DNA of 61,109 bases from Synechococcus sp. BSA11S (lineage in GTDB: Bacteria; Cyanobacteriota; Cyanobacteriia; PCC-6307; Cyanobiaceae). Below, piece after piece: positions 35,896 through 45,789 of this stretch. The notes under the pieces were generated by a model. That model saw only the letters and a list, made by a program, of their open reading frames with translations, was not told the DNA's origin and made no database searches. Both the position numbers and the translations under genes were made by a program. The stretch is from NCBI RefSeq assembly GCF_014224355.1, contig NZ_VNWP01000016.1:1-61109 (forward strand), written 5' to 3'. Position 1 is the first letter of the stretch, and each line of letters opens with the position of its first letter.

Positions 35896-38800
35896 ATGCC
35901 CCTCACCGCCCTGGTGCGCCAGCTCGAGCAGGTGCCCCTCACCGGGGAGGTGCTGGAGCGCAGCGGGCGCCCCGAGCGGTTGCGTCTCAGTGGAGCCGGC
36001 CGGGCAGCCCGGGCGCTGATCGCCAGTGCCCTCGCCCGTCGCAGCACCAGGCCCCTGGTGGTGATCGTGCCCACCCTTGAGGAGGCTGGTCGCTGGGCCG
36101 CCCTGCTTGAGCTGATGGGCTGGCCTACAGCTCAGCTCTACCCCACCAGCGAGGGCTCCCCTTATGAACCCTTTGATCCCACCAGCGAGATCACCTGGGG
36201 CCAGCTGCAGGTGCTCAGCGAGCTGATCGACGGCAGCGGCCGGCCGTGGTCAGGAGCGATCGTGGCCACCGAGCGAGCCCTGCAGCCCCATCTGCCGCCG
36301 CCCGCCGCCCTGGCCGCCCGCTGCCTGAGCCTGCGCAAGGGCAGCAGCGTCGACCTCGAGCAGCTGGCCGACACCCTCACCCGTCTGGGCTACGAGCGGG
36401 TGCCGACGATCGAGCAGGAGGGCAGCTGGAGCCGCCGCGGCGACATCGTCGATGTCTTCCCGGTGAGTGCCGAGCTGCCGGTACGGCTGGAGTTCTTCGG
36501 GGAGGACCTGGAGAAGCTGCGGGAGTTCGATCCCGCCACCCAGCGCTCCCTCGACGCGATCGAGGCGGTGCGCCTCACCCCCACCGGCTATGCCCCGCTG
36601 ATCGCTGATGCCCTGCGCGAGTCGATGCCGGAGGCTCTGGCGGAGCTGCTTGCTGCTGAGGCCCTTGAGCAGCTGCTCGAGGGAGGCACTCCCGAGGGGA
36701 TGCGCCGGCTGATGGGCCTGGCCTGGCAGCAGCCGGCCTCCCTGCTCGACTACCTGCCCGGCTCCACCCTGATTGCTGTGGATGAGCGGCGCCAGGGCCT
36801 GGCCCATGGCCAGCAGTGGTTCGACCACGCCAGCGACCACCACGCCGAGGTCAGTGCCTCGCTGCCTCGGGACTCCCTGCCGCCCTCGCTGCACAGGTCG
36901 GTGGGCGAGGCCCTGGCGGCGGCCGATCGCTTCCCCGGCTTCGATCTGGCGGAGCTGCACGAGAGCGACCGGCACCCCAACAGCTTCGATCTGGCCAGCC
37001 GCCCGGTGCCGGCCCACCCCAACGCCTTCGGTCGCCTGGCAGCCCTGGTGAAGGGCTACCAGCAGGAGAAGGCGCGGGTGTGGCTGGTGTCAGCCCAGCC
37101 CAGCCGGGCCGTGGCGCTGCTGGAGGAGCACGACTGCCCGGCTCGCTTCGTGCCGAACCCCCATGATTTTCCGGCGATCGAGCGCCTGATCGAGCAGGCC
37201 ACCCCGGTGGCCCTGAAGCTGCGCGGCACCGCCGAGCTGGAGGGGCTGCAGCTGCCGGCCTGGCGGCTGGTGCTGCTCACCGACCGGGAGTTCTTCGGCC
37301 AGCACAGCCTGACCGCCTCGGGCTACGTGCGCCGGCGCCGCAAGGCGGCCAGCCGCACGGTGGACCCCAACAAGATGCGCCCCGGCGACTTCGTGGTGCA
37401 CCGCAACCACGGCATCGGCCGCTTTCTGAGGCTGGAGAAACTGGCGATCAGCGCTGAGTCGCGCGATTACCTGGTGGTGCAGTACGCCGACGGGCTGCTG
37501 AGGGTGGCAGCCGACCAGCTGGGCAGCCTCGGGCGCTTCCGCGCCAGCACCGACAGCCCGCCGGAGCTGAACCGCATGGGCGGTGTGGCCTGGAGCCGGG
37601 CCAAGGAGCGCGCCCGCAAGGCGGTGCGCAAGGTGGCGATGGACCTGGTGAAGCTCTATGCGGAGCGTCAGCAGGCCGATGGTTTCCCCTTCCCTCCCGA
37701 TGGCCCCTGGCAGGGGGAGCTGGAGGAATCCTTCCCCTACGAGCCCACGCCTGATCAGCTGAAGGCGATCGCCGAGGTCAAGCGCGACATGGAGAAGCCC
37801 GAGCCGATGGACCGGCTGGTGTGCGGGGATGTGGGCTTCGGCAAGACCGAGGTGGCGATCCGCGCGGTGTTCAAGGCGGTGACGGCCGGCAGGCAATGTG
37901 CTCTTTTGGCCCCCACCACGGTGCTGGCGCAGCAGCACTGGCGCACCCTCAGCGAGCGCTTCGCTCCCTACCCGCTCAAGGTGGCCCTGCTCAACCGCTT
38001 CCGCACCGCCGCCGAGCGCAAGACGATCCTCGATGGCCTCAAGGATGGAACAGTGGACGTGGTGGTGGGCACCCACCAGCTGCTGGGCAAGAGCACCCAC
38101 TTCGAGAAGCTCGGACTGCTGGTGGTGGATGAGGAACAGCGCTTCGGGGTGAATCAGAAAGAGAAGATCAAGGCGCTGAGAAAGGACGTGGATGTGCTCA
38201 CCCTCTCGGCCACACCCATTCCGCGCACGCTCTACATGAGTCTCTCCGGGGTGCGTGAGATGAGCCTGATCACCACCCCGCCTCCCCTGCGCCGGCCGAT
38301 CAAGACCCACCTGGCGGCCCTCGATGAGGAGGCGGTGCGCAGTGCCATCCGCCAGGAGCTCGACCGAGGCGGCCAGGTGTTCTACGTGGTGCCGCGGGTG
38401 GAGGGGATCGAGGAGGTGGCTGGAGTGCTGCGCGAGATGCTGCCGGGCCTGAAACTGTTGGTGGCCCACGGCCAGATGGCTGAGGGGGAGCTGGAGAGCG
38501 CGATGGTGGCCTTCAACGCCGGCGAGGCCGACGTGATGCTCTGCACCACGATCATCGAGAGCGGGCTCGACATCCCCAGGGTGAACACGATCCTGGTGGA
38601 GGACGCCCACAAGTTCGGCCTCGCCCAGCTCTATCAATTGCGAGGCCGGGTGGGCCGCAGCGGAATCCAGGCCCATGCCTGGCTGTTCTATCCCGGTGAT
38701 GCGTCACTGAGTGAAGCGGCACGGCAGCGGCTGCGGGCGATTCAGGAATTCGCCCAGCTGGGGTCCGGCTACCAGCTGGCCATGCGCGACATGGAGATCC

Positions 38801-39459
38801 GCGGCGTCGGCAATCTGCTGGGGGTGGAGCAGAGCGGCCAGATGGAAGTGATCGGATTCGATCTCTACATGGAGATGCTGCAGGAATCGCTGGCCGAGAT
38901 TCAGGGCCAGGACATCCCGGTGGTGGAGGAAGCCCAGATCGATCTGCCGATCACCGCCTTCATTCCCGCGGACTGGATCCCCGAGAGCGACGAGAAGATG
39001 GCCGCCTACCGCGCTGCCGCCGACTGCCGGGCCCGAGAGGAGCTGGTGCAGCTGGCCGCCGACTGGGTGGATCGCTACGGGGCCCTCCCATCACCGGTGG
39101 CCAGTCTGCTGCAGCTGATGGAGCTGAAGCTGCTGGCTCGGCGTTGCGGCTTCTCGCGCATCCGCCTGGAGAAGCCCAACATCGTGCTGGAAACACCGAT
39201 GGAGGAACCGGCGTTCCGCCTGCTGCGCCAGGGTCTGCCCCAGCATCTTCACGGCCGGCTGGTGTATCAGGGCGGCGGCGGCAGCACAGCCAAGGTGCTG
39301 GCCCGCGGCCTGAACGTGCTGGCGGCCGAGCGCCAGCTGGACACCCTCAAGGAGTGGCTGGCCGCAATGGCCGAGCAGATCCCCGGGACGGATGGCCTCA
39401 CCGATGCCCAGCGGCAGGAGCAGGCGGCGGCGAGGAACGCCGCGGTGCTGGCGGTGTGA
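35896..39459 (+). CDS. mfd: Transcription-repair coupling factor Mfd
   Basis: Mfd removes RNA polymerase stalled at DNA lesions and recruits UvrABC. The 1187-residue protein has the UvrB-homology region ([18 protein letters not shown]), the RNA-polymerase-interacting CarD-like domain ([20 protein letters not shown], about 498), the RecG-like motor with Walker [10 protein letters not shown] (about 645) and DEEQRFGV (about 745), and a C-terminal TRCF domain. ATG 35896 gives the standard start ([11 protein letters not shown]). Length is normal. Confidence 0.96.
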   Translation: MPLTALVRQLEQVPLTGEVLERSGRPERLRLSGAGRAARALIASALARRSTRPLVVIVPTLEEAGRWAALLELMGWPTAQLYPTSEGSPYEPFDPTSEITWGQLQVLSELIDGSGRPWSGAIVATERALQPHLPPPAALAARCLSLRKGSSVDLEQLADTLTRLGYERVPTIEQEGSWSRRGDIVDVFPVSAELPVRLEFFGEDLEKLREFDPATQRSLDAIEAVRLTPTGYAPLIADALRESMPEALAELLAAEALEQLLEGGTPEGMRRLMGLAWQQPASLLDYLPGSTLIAVDERRQGLAHGQQWFDHASDHHAEVSASLPRDSLPPSLHRSVGEALAAADRFPGFDLAELHESDRHPNSFDLASRPVPAHPNAFGRLAALVKGYQQEKARVWLVSAQPSRAVALLEEHDCPARFVPNPHDFPAIERLIEQATPVALKLRGTAELEGLQLPAWRLVLLTDREFFGQHSLTASGYVRRRRKAASRTVDPNKMRPGDFVVHRNHGIGRFLRLEKLAISAESRDYLVVQYADGLLRVAADQLGSLGRFRASTDSPPELNRMGGVAWSRAKERARKAVRKVAMDLVKLYAERQQADGFPFPPDGPWQGELEESFPYEPTPDQLKAIAEVKRDMEKPEPMDRLVCGDVGFGKTEVAIRAVFKAVTAGRQCALLAPTTVLAQQHWRTLSERFAPYPLKVALLNRFRTAAERKTILDGLKDGTVDVVVGTHQLLGKSTHFEKLGLLVVDEEQRFGVNQKEKIKALRKDVDVLTLSATPIPRTLYMSLSGVREMSLITTPPPLRRPIKTHLAALDEEAVRSAIRQELDRGGQVFYVVPRVEGIEEVAGVLREMLPGLKLLVAHGQMAEGELESAMVAFNAGEADVMLCTTIIESGLDIPRVNTILVEDAHKFGLAQLYQLRGRVGRSGIQAHAWLFYPGDASLSEAARQRLRAIQEFAQLGSGYQLAMRDMEIRGVGNLLGVEQSGQMEVIGFDLYMEMLQESLAEIQGQDIPVVEEAQIDLPITAFIPADWIPESDEKMAAYRAAADCRAREELVQLAADWVDRYGALPSPVASLLQLMELKLLARRCGFSRIRLEKPNIVLETPMEEPAFRLLRQGLPQHLHGRLVYQGGGGSTAKVLARGLNVLAAERQLDTLKEWLAAMAEQIPGTDGLTDAQRQEQAAARNAAVLAV

Positions 39460-39492
39460 GGCCCCCGTGTCAGGGTGCGGGCAGGCTTCAGA

Positions 39493-39535
39493 TTGTCTTT
39501 TGTCTCATCTCCGCAAAAGTTCGTTACAGTGTTAC
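39493..39535 (+). promoter_or_regulatory. Promoter region of the 59-residue membrane protein gene
   Basis: TTGTCT (39500-39505) and TACAGT (39525-39530) are separated by 19 bases and could serve as weak -35 and -10 boxes. The direct repeat GTTAC-AGT-GTTAC (39523-39535) overlaps the -10, so it could be an operator. The repeat pitch is 8 bases, not the 10 of the HLR1 box bound by RpaB. Confidence 0.35.
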
Positions 39536-39551
39536 GACCTGAAACGTAAAC

Positions 39552-39731
39552 ATGGGTGAATTGGTGGGTGGTACCAGCGGTCTGACGGCAGAGCTCCAGA
39601 GCGGCTATGCCCTTGTCTCGGCTCTGATCAGCGTGCTGGCCCTCGGTCTGTTCGCTCTGTTCCAGAACGACAAGGAAAACGACGACGACGACTCCAGCCC
39701 CGGCGGCGGTCTGATGCAGCCCGTGTCCTGA
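39552..39731 (+). CDS. Small single-helix membrane protein, unknown (59 aa)
   Basis: This gene is below the length that most ORF lists report. ATG 39552 to TGA 39731 encodes a protein with a glycine-rich start (MGELVGGTSG), one hydrophobic helix (about 18-37, ALVSALISVLALGLFALFQN) and an acidic tail with DDDDD-type run and a G/P end. Composition and size resemble photosystem or NDH-1 small subunits, but I cannot match it to one. It lies 92 bases after mfd with its own candidate promoter, and converges with the ctp gene after 24 bases. Confidence 0.7.
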   Translation: MGELVGGTSGLTAELQSGYALVSALISVLALGLFALFQNDKENDDDDSSPGGGLMQPVS

Positions 39732-39755
39732 ATCGGTTTCGGCCGGTCCGCAGAG

Positions 39756-41102
39756 CTATGGAGTGGCGACGGCAGGAGTTCCCAGCGCGGCCGGCAGGTT
39801 GGCGCTGGTTGGATTGAATGTGGTCGTTGAAGCGCTGGCGGCCCGCAATTTTTTCACCAGGGTGGATTCAGCGGCGCGGTACTGAACATCCTTGGTGGTT
39901 CCCAGATCTTCGAGCTTGAGCTTGGCAGCTTCCTCTTCGCTGAGCTTCACCGATACATCCGGGGAGATGCCGTGCTTGTGGATGTCGCGGCCGCTGGGGG
40001 TGAGGTATTTGGCGATGGTGACGGTCATGCCGGATCCATCGGAGAGCCCTCGCACCGACTGCACCAGGCCCTTGCCGAAGGTTTTCTGTCCCACCAGCAC
40101 GGCCCGCTTGTTGTCCTGCAGGGCGCCGGAGAGGATTTCGCTGGCGCTGGCGGATCCTTCGTTCACCAGCACCACGATCGGTGACTTGGTCAGGGCTCGA
40201 CCATTGGCCCGCCGCACGTCCTGGATGCCGTCCCGGGTTCTGGTGGAGACGATGATGCCTTCATCCAGCAACTGCCGGGCGATCTCGACGCTGGCCATCA
40301 ACAGACCACCGGGGTTGCTGCGCAGGTCGAGCACATAGCCCTGCACCCCCTTCTGCTCCAGCTCGCGCAGGGCGGCGCGCATGTCCTTGGCGGCGTTGGC
40401 GTTGAACTGCTTGAGGCGGATGTAGCCCACCTTGACGCCGTTGGGGCCGCTGTTGATCTTTTGCTCCACCGCATGAAGCTCGATCCGGGCCCTGGTGAGC
40501 GGCACAGTGACCACCTGTTTGCGGCGACGCAACTCCAGAGTCACCTTGGTGCCGGCCTGGCCGCGGATCAGCTTGACCGCATCGGCGGTGGTCATGCCCT
40601 TGGTGCTCTTGCCGTCGATCGAGACGATCACGTCCTTGGGCTGCACCCCCGCTGCCGAGGCCGGTGAACCGTCGATCGGCGACACCACCACCAGTTCCTT
40701 GGTGTCCTTGTCGAGGCTCAGCTGGATACCCACCCCGGAGAGTTCTCCGGAGGTGTCGATCTGCATCTCCTTGAACTCCCGCGGATCCATGAAGCGGGTG
40801 TAGGGATCGTCGAGGGTGCCCAGCATTCCCCGGATCGCCTCGTAACTTTCCTTGGTGCTGCCGTAGCTCTTGGCCAGCAGGTCGCGACGGAGCTTGCGCC
40901 ATTGCTCCGGGGTGTATTTGCCGGTGGTGTCGAGGTAGTCGCGGAAGACGATCTGCCAGGCCTGATCCATCACCTCCTTGGGACTGTCGGTGATCAGGGA
41001 GGCGGCGCTCGGGGAGCCCAGCCAGTCGGTGCCGACGATCACGGCTGTGGTGCAGGCACCGAGTCCGGCGAGAATGGCGATGCCGGTGCGTCCCCTGCCC
41101 AT
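39756..41102 (-). CDS. Carboxyl-terminal processing protease (S41 family)
   Basis: The 448-residue exported serine protease of the CtpA/CtpB/CtpC group has a signal/anchor (about 1-33), a PDZ domain (about 105-195), and the S41 catalytic dyad: Ser near 317 in NEGSASASEI and Lys about 25 residues later in KTFGKGLVQS. In cyanobacteria CtpA trims the D1 protein of photosystem II; other copies act in the periplasm. Which copy this is cannot be decided. The start is ATG 41102. A 7-bp inverted repeat (agcttga...tcaagct, 41118-41139) lies just upstream. Confidence 0.9.
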   Translation of the reverse strand: MGRGRTGIAILAGLGACTTAVIVGTDWLGSPSAASLITDSPKEVMDQAWQIVFRDYLDTTGKYTPEQWRKLRRDLLAKSYGSTKESYEAIRGMLGTLDDPYTRFMDPREFKEMQIDTSGELSGVGIQLSLDKDTKELVVVSPIDGSPASAAGVQPKDVIVSIDGKSTKGMTTADAVKLIRGQAGTKVTLELRRRKQVVTVPLTRARIELHAVEQKINSGPNGVKVGYIRLKQFNANAAKDMRAALRELEQKGVQGYVLDLRSNPGGLLMASVEIARQLLDEGIIVSTRTRDGIQDVRRANGRALTKSPIVVLVNEGSASASEILSGALQDNKRAVLVGQKTFGKGLVQSVRGLSDGSGMTVTIAKYLTPSGRDIHKHGISPDVSVKLSEEEAAKLKLEDLGTTKDVQYRAAESTLVKKLRAASASTTTFNPTSANLPAALGTPAVATP

Positions 41103-41117
41103 TGGCTGCGTTCCTGG

Positions 41118-41139
41118 AGCTTGACTGTCTTATCAAGCT
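41118..41139. repeat. 7-bp inverted repeat upstream of the S41 protease gene
   Basis: AGCTTGA (41118-41124) and TCAAGCT (41133-41139) are perfect complements separated by 8 bases. It lies 16 bases upstream of the protease start codon and could be an operator or part of the 5' leader. There is no T tract, so it is not a terminator. Confidence 0.35.
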
Positions 41140-41223
41140 AGCCTGGGTCCTCGGCAAGGGCGAGGCATCGGGGCCGGTCACAGTCAAGTCCGGATGTGAC
41201 CGCCAGCAGCTGAGCGCCGGATC

Positions 41224-42474
41224 TCAGGGATCGACCCAGCGTCCGTCCTCCTTGATCAGGTTGATCAGAGCCTCCACCCCCTCGGCCTCCGGCACCCGGC
41301 GGATCTCGTCGCGGCCGCGGTAGAGGGAGATGGTGCCGGGGGTCTTGCCCACGTAGCCGTAGTCGGCGTCGGCCATCTCGCCGGGGCCGTTGACGATGCA
41401 GCCCATCACGGCGATGTCCAGGCCGGTGAGGTGGGCCGTGGCGTTGCGCACCACATGCAGCACCTCCTCCAGATTGAACAGGGTGCGGCCGCAACTGGGG
41501 CAGGCCACGTACTCCACCATCGTTTTCCTCAGGCCCAGGGCCTGCAGAATCGAATAGCAGACAGGGATCTCCTTCTCCGGCGCCTCGGTGAGCGACACCC
41601 GGATCGTGTCGCCCAGGCCCTCGGCCAGCAAGGTGGCAATGCCGGCGGTGCTCTTGATCCGTCCGTAGTCGCCGTCGCCCGCCTCGGTGACGCCCAGGTG
41701 AAGGGGGTAGTGGAACCCCGCGGCGTCCATGCGGTCGGCCATCATCCGGTAGGCGGCCAGCATCACCGGCGCCCGCGACGCCTTCATCGACACCACGATG
41801 TTGTGGAAGTCGAGGCGATCGCAGATGTGGATGAACTCCATGGCGCTCTCCACCATGCCCAGGGGCGTGTCGCCGTAGGTGAACAGCATCCTCTCGGCCA
41901 GCGAGCCGTGGTTCACGCCGATGCGCAGGGCCTTGTCCTGATCCTTGAGCAGGCTCACCAGCGGCTCGAGCGTGGCCTGGATCCGCTGCCCGATCGCCGC
42001 GACCTCCTCGGGGGTGAACTCGGTGCGGTTGGGATCGGGCTTGTCGAACACATAGAGGCCCGGATTGATGCGCACCTTGTCGACGTGCTGGGCCACCTCC
42101 AGGGCGATCTTCATGCCGTTGTGGTGCACATCGGCCACCAGCGGCACCGGCTGGTAGGTGTCTTCGAGGCGCTTGCGGATCTCCCCCACGGCCCGGGCAT
42201 GGCCCAGGCTCGGCACCGTGAGCCGCACGATCTCGCAGCCCGCCTCATGCAGGCGGCGGATGCCGGCCGTGGCGCCCTCGATGTCGAGGGTGTCCTCGTT
42301 GATCATCGACTGCACCACCACCGGGTGCTCGCTGCCCACCCACACGTCACCCACCCGCACGCTGCGGGTCTTGCGGCGGTGGATCAGGGTGTCGTAGCGG
42401 GGGTTGCTGGCCCAGTCGGCGGGGAGGCCCGGATGGCTGGTGTCGGGGCGGGCGAGGGTGCCGGTCATCGCCAT
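41224..42474 (-). CDS. ispG: 4-hydroxy-3-methylbut-2-enyl diphosphate synthase
   Basis: IspG (GcpE) makes HMBPP from MEcPP in the MEP pathway that supplies isoprenoids for carotenoids and the phytol tail. The 416-residue protein has [12 protein letters not shown] in the barrel and three iron-sulfur cysteines in the C-terminal domain, [10 protein letters not shown] and then GCIVNGPGE. Length and motifs are complete. The start is ATG 42474 or ATG 42468, two codons later. Confidence 0.96.
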   Translation of the reverse strand: MAMTGTLARPDTSHPGLPADWASNPRYDTLIHRRKTRSVRVGDVWVGSEHPVVVQSMINEDTLDIEGATAGIRRLHEAGCEIVRLTVPSLGHARAVGEIRKRLEDTYQPVPLVADVHHNGMKIALEVAQHVDKVRINPGLYVFDKPDPNRTEFTPEEVAAIGQRIQATLEPLVSLLKDQDKALRIGVNHGSLAERMLFTYGDTPLGMVESAMEFIHICDRLDFHNIVVSMKASRAPVMLAAYRMMADRMDAAGFHYPLHLGVTEAGDGDYGRIKSTAGIATLLAEGLGDTIRVSLTEAPEKEIPVCYSILQALGLRKTMVEYVACPSCGRTLFNLEEVLHVVRNATAHLTGLDIAVMGCIVNGPGEMADADYGYVGKTPGTISLYRGRDEIRRVPEAEGVEALINLIKEDGRWVDP

Positions 42475-42506
42475 GGGGCCGGGAAGTGGGCCAACACTGC
42501 CACAGA

Positions 42507-43133
42507 TCAGGGGGCGCCTGACGAATCCTGAGCATGGGCTGGGGCGGTCTCGAGCTGGTCAAGACGCGCTCTGACCGCCCTGAGGTCCTGCCAGGTGTGC
42601 CACTTGGGAGTGTCGGGCTCCCGTGAGGGATTGCGCAGCAGATAGGAGGGGGGAAAGATCGGCAGACACCACCGCCCCTGCCAGGGACGCCACTGGCCCC
42701 GCAGGCGGGTGATCCCTCCTTTGATGCCCAGCACCCCTTCCACGGCGGTGGCGCCGGCCAGCAGCACCAGCTTCGGTTGCACCAGTTCCACCTGCTGCAG
42801 CAGCCAGGGCATGCAGGCGGCCATCTCCTGGGGGGTGGGTTTGCGGTTGTCGGGTGGCCGGCACTTCACCACATTGCAGATGTAGGCGTCGCGGTTGCTC
42901 TCGAGGCCCACGCTGGCCAGCATCCGGTCGAGCAGCTGGCCCGCCCTGCCCACGAATGGGGAGCCCGTGGCGTCTTCCTGGGCGCCCGGTCCCTCTCCGA
43001 TCACCATCAGGGCGGCACGGGGATTCCCCCGGCTCACCACCACCTGCTGCCGGCCCTCGGCCAGGGGGCAGCGACGGCAGTTGGCGCAATCACGCGCGAA
43101 TTGTTGCAGCGCTGCCCCTGAATCGCCCTCCAC
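42507..43133 (-). CDS. Family 4 (UdgA-type) uracil-DNA glycosylase with altered motif
   Basis: The 208-residue protein resembles iron-sulfur uracil-DNA glycosylases. It has the N-terminal cluster cysteines (CANCRRC, 16-22), the water-activating motif [22 protein letters not shown] and [15 protein letters not shown]. The second motif reads IFPPSYLLR instead of the family's HPSYLLR-type block, so the usual histidine is proline. This may lower activity or be a lineage variant. The start is GTG 43133. It diverges from the aminotransferase gene. Confidence 0.82.
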   Translation of the reverse strand: MEGDSGAALQQFARDCANCRRCPLAEGRQQVVVSRGNPRAALMVIGEGPGAQEDATGSPFVGRAGQLLDRMLASVGLESNRDAYICNVVKCRPPDNRKPTPQEMAACMPWLLQQVELVQPKLVLLAGATAVEGVLGIKGGITRLRGQWRPWQGRWCLPIFPPSYLLRNPSREPDTPKWHTWQDLRAVRARLDQLETAPAHAQDSSGAP

Positions 43134-43290
43134 GCCCTTGCCTGCGGATCAGCACCCACGCTCGCTGCAGCTGGGGGTAGCTGTCCAGTTGTCAGGCCCG
43201 ACGGTGCCCGCTCGAACCTTTCCCAGGATGGGCGTCAGGCAGGATGCTTGATCTTCCTGGCGCTTCTCCTTCGGAGCGCCGTGGCCTGTT

Positions 43291-43337
43291 GCGGCCACTT
43301 TGCCCTGCGGCCACTTCGCCCTGCGGCCTTCGGCCGC
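43291..43337. repeat. Short tandem repeat and hairpin before the aminotransferase gene
   Basis: Two 16-base units differing by one base (gcggccacttTgccct and gcggccacttCgccct, 43291-43322) are followed by a third partial copy (gcggcc). The partial copy forms a perfect hairpin GCGGCC-TTC-GGCCGC (43323-43337). The segment lies just upstream of the ATG at 43348 and could affect translation start, or simply be slippage. Confidence 0.5.
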
Positions 43338-43347
43338 GCCCCCGCCG

Positions 43348-44526
43348 ATGCCCCGCCCGTTGAAGCTCTCGGCCCGGGCCGAAGCCCTGCAGCCTTCGCT
43401 CACCCTGGCCATTGCTGCCCGCGCCAGGCAGTTGCGCGCCGAGGGGCAGGATGTCTGCAGTCTCAGTGCCGGCGAGCCCGATTTCGATACCCCGGCCTTC
43501 ATCCGCCAGGCCGCCAGCGAGGCCCTCGAGGGCGGAGCCACCCGCTATGGACCGGCCGCGGGAGAGCCGGCCCTGCGGGAGGCGATCGCCCGCAAGCTCA
43601 GTGAGGAAAACGGGGTCCCCACCCAGGCCGAGCAGGTGCTGGTCACCAATGGCGGCAAGCAGGCCCTGTTCAACCTCTTCCAGGTGCTGCTGGGCCCCGG
43701 GGATGAGGTCCTTCTCCCCGCCCCTTACTGGCTGAGTTACCCGGAGATGGTGCAGCTGGCCGGGGCCACCGTGCGGCTGCTGCCCAGCGACGCCGAGCAC
43801 GGGTTCCGGCTTGATCCGGAGCAACTGGAGGCGGCGATCACCCCGGCCAGTCGCCTGCTGGTGCTCAACAGTCCGTCCAACCCCACCGGCATGGTCTTCA
43901 GTCGCCTGGAGCTGGAGGCGATCGCCGCCGTGCTGCGTCGTCATCCCCAGGTGGCTGTCGTCTGTGACGAGATCTACGAGTTCCTGCTCGCCCCCGGCCA
44001 CAGGCACCACAGCTTCGCCTCGGTGGCACCCGATCTGAGCGATCGGGTGTTCATCGTCAATGGCTTCGCCAAGGGCTGGGCCATGACCGGCTGGAGGCTG
44101 GGATATCTGGCTGGACCCGCCGCCGTGGTCCGCGCCGCGATCGCTCTGCAGAGCCAGAGCACCAGCAACGTCTGCTCCTTCGCCCAGTTCGGCGCCCTGG
44201 CGGCGGTGAGCGGCCCGCGCGACTGCGTCGCGGCGATGGCCCGGCAGTTCACTGAGCGGCGGGCCCTGCTCCACGAAGGCCTCGCCTCCCTGCCGGGACT
44301 CACCTTGCGGCCGCCGGAAGGCGCCTTCTACGCCTTCCCGGATGTGAGCGCCCACGGGCTCGATTCGATGACGTTCTGCAACCGGCTGCTCAACGACGTG
44401 GGCCTGGCCCTGGTGCCGGGGGTCGCCTTCGGTGATGACCGCTGTGTGCGCCTCTCCTGCGCCGCCTCGTCCACCACCATTCGCGATGGTCTGAACAGGT
44501 TCGGCCGCTTCCTCTCCACCCTCTGA
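43348..44526 (+). CDS. aspC: PLP-dependent aminotransferase (aspartate type)
   Basis: The 392-residue class I/II aminotransferase has SAGEPDFDTPAF, NSPSNPTGMVF, the PLP-binding Asp in CDEIYEFL and the Schiff-base Lys in NGFAKGWAMTGWRLGY. All essential residues are present. Aspartate:2-oxoglutarate activity is the usual assignment, but related enzymes use other amino acids, so the symbol is a best guess. ATG 43348 is preferred to the upstream ATG at 43300. It is the first gene of a run that ends with the SGNH hydrolase. Confidence 0.85.
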   Translation: MPRPLKLSARAEALQPSLTLAIAARARQLRAEGQDVCSLSAGEPDFDTPAFIRQAASEALEGGATRYGPAAGEPALREAIARKLSEENGVPTQAEQVLVTNGGKQALFNLFQVLLGPGDEVLLPAPYWLSYPEMVQLAGATVRLLPSDAEHGFRLDPEQLEAAITPASRLLVLNSPSNPTGMVFSRLELEAIAAVLRRHPQVAVVCDEIYEFLLAPGHRHHSFASVAPDLSDRVFIVNGFAKGWAMTGWRLGYLAGPAAVVRAAIALQSQSTSNVCSFAQFGALAAVSGPRDCVAAMARQFTERRALLHEGLASLPGLTLRPPEGAFYAFPDVSAHGLDSMTFCNRLLNDVGLALVPGVAFGDDRCVRLSCAASSTTIRDGLNRFGRFLSTL

Positions 44527-44532
44527 TCCTCC

Positions 44533-45495
44533 ATGACCCCTCTGAACTTCCGTCGCCGCCCACGAGCAGGCTTCCGCCTGGCTCTGCTGGCTGGTCTGGC
44601 CCTGGCTCTGGCGCCGGCGGCGCTTCCGCCGCAGCTGCAGCGGGCTGCGCCCCTGCTCGCCGGTGCCCAGGCCCGGCAGAAGCAGCTGCGTATCAGCGCC
44701 ATCCCCGATCAGAACCCGGAGAAGCTCAACCGCCTCTACGGGCTCGTGGCCTCTGAGCTCAGCCGACAGCTGAAGGTACCCGTCAAGTACGTGCCCGTGA
44801 CCAACTACACGGCGGCGGTGAGCGCCTTCCGCACCGGTGATCTGGATCTGGTCTGGTTCGGTGGTCTCACCGGCGTGCAGGCCCGGCTGCAGAAGCCGGG
44901 CGCCCGGGTGATCGCCCAGCGCGACATCGACGCCTCCTTTCACAGCGTGTTCATCGCCAACACCTCGGCTAGGCTGAAGCCCCTGCGCAACGTCAAGGGC
45001 CTGGCGGAACTGAAGGGCAAGCGGTTCACCTTCGGTTCGGAGAGTTCCACTTCGGGGCGGCTGATGCCGCAGCACTACCTCAACCAGGCCGGCGTGAAGC
45101 TGAGGGATTTCGCCGGGGGTGCCCCAGGCTTCAGTGGCAGCCACGACGCCACCATCGCTCTGGTGCAGAGCGGTGCTTACCAGGCCGGTGCGGTCAACGA
45201 GCAGGTCTGGAAGAGCAACCTGCGCTCCGGTAAGGCCGATCGCCGCAGGGTGGCCGTGATCTGGCGCACCCCCGGCTATCCCGATTACCACTGGATCGCC
45301 CAGCCCAATCTGGATCAACGGTTCGGTAAGGGCTTCACCAGCAAGCTGCAGAAGGCCTTTGTGGGGCTGCGTCGCAGCAATCCGCAACAGGCCCGGATCC
45401 TGGAGCTGTTCGGTGCCCAGAAGTTCATCCCCGCTCCGGTGAGCCAGTACGCAGCCATCGAGAAGGTGGGACGCCAGATCGGCAAGATCCGCTGA
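44533..45495 (+). CDS. Phosphonate/phosphite-type substrate-binding protein (PhnD/PtxB family)
   Basis: The 320-residue periplasmic binding protein has a signal segment (about 15-35, LALLAGLALALAPAALP). The mature domain shows ISAIPDQNPEKLNRLYG, FRTGDLDLVWFGGLTG and TFGSESSTSGRLMPQHY, the ligand-loop pattern of PhnD/PtxB. It would deliver phosphonate, phosphite or another phosphorus compound to the permease below. No lyase or phosphite dehydrogenase gene is in the window. It begins 6 bases after the aminotransferase stop. Confidence 0.86.
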   Translation: MTPLNFRRRPRAGFRLALLAGLALALAPAALPPQLQRAAPLLAGAQARQKQLRISAIPDQNPEKLNRLYGLVASELSRQLKVPVKYVPVTNYTAAVSAFRTGDLDLVWFGGLTGVQARLQKPGARVIAQRDIDASFHSVFIANTSARLKPLRNVKGLAELKGKRFTFGSESSTSGRLMPQHYLNQAGVKLRDFAGGAPGFSGSHDATIALVQSGAYQAGAVNEQVWKSNLRSGKADRRRVAVIWRTPGYPDYHWIAQPNLDQRFGKGFTSKLQKAFVGLRRSNPQQARILELFGAQKFIPAPVSQYAAIEKVGRQIGKIR

Positions 45496-45519
45496 GCCAC
45501 GGATCTCGTGCCCCCCTAG

Positions 45520-45531
45520 CCTGAGCTCAGG
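45520..45531. repeat. 12-bp perfect palindrome between the binding-protein and 80-residue genes
   Basis: CCTGAGCTCAGG reads the same on both strands. It is in the 49-base gap between the PhnD-like gene and the next start, 13 bases upstream of that ATG. It could be an operator or a processing signal, or chance. Confidence 0.35.
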
Positions 45532-45544
45532 TCCCGGCGGTGGC

Positions 45545-45787
45545 ATGCGCTTCAACGGCAGTCTGGAGGAGCTTCAGGCCCTCGTCGCCCAGCTCGGGCA
45601 ACCCGGCCACTGGGTGCACCAAGGGGCGTTCGAGATGTACGTTCTCGACGACGAGGAGACCAACATCCGGCTGAACTGGTGGCCCCGCAGCGGTGATCTC
45701 CGCCTGGTGGGCGATCCCGCCCAGCGTGTGGGTCTGGAGAATGCTCTCCAGACCCTGCTCCCTGATCCCGGGGACGCCACGGGCTGA
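45545..45787 (+). CDS. Hypothetical protein between phnD and phnC (80 aa)
   Basis: No family is recognised. The sequence is compact and soluble: FNGSLEELQALVAQLG, GHWVHQGAFEMYVLDDEETN and IRLNWWPRSGDLRLVG, an alpha-beta pattern with many conserved-looking aromatics. It has no signal peptide, so it acts in the cytoplasm. It is 2 bases upstream of the ATPase gene, so it is probably cotranscribed with the transporter and may regulate it. Confidence 0.75.
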   Translation: MRFNGSLEELQALVAQLGQPGHWVHQGAFEMYVLDDEETNIRLNWWPRSGDLRLVGDPAQRVGLENALQTLLPDPGDATG

Positions 45788-45789
45788 TC

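Noticed and set aside
37090-38676. 528-codon minus-strand frame inside mfd
   Set aside because: Shadow of the Mfd helicase domain; no ribosome site or domain.
39523-39535. HLR1 (RpaB) box before the 59-residue gene
   Set aside because: The GTTAC repeats are 8 bases apart instead of 10, so the pattern does not match; kept only as an unnamed repeat.
43192-45555. 787-codon minus-strand frame across the aminotransferase and binding-protein genes
   Set aside because: It spans two well-supported genes and has biased, repetitive composition without a recognisable domain.
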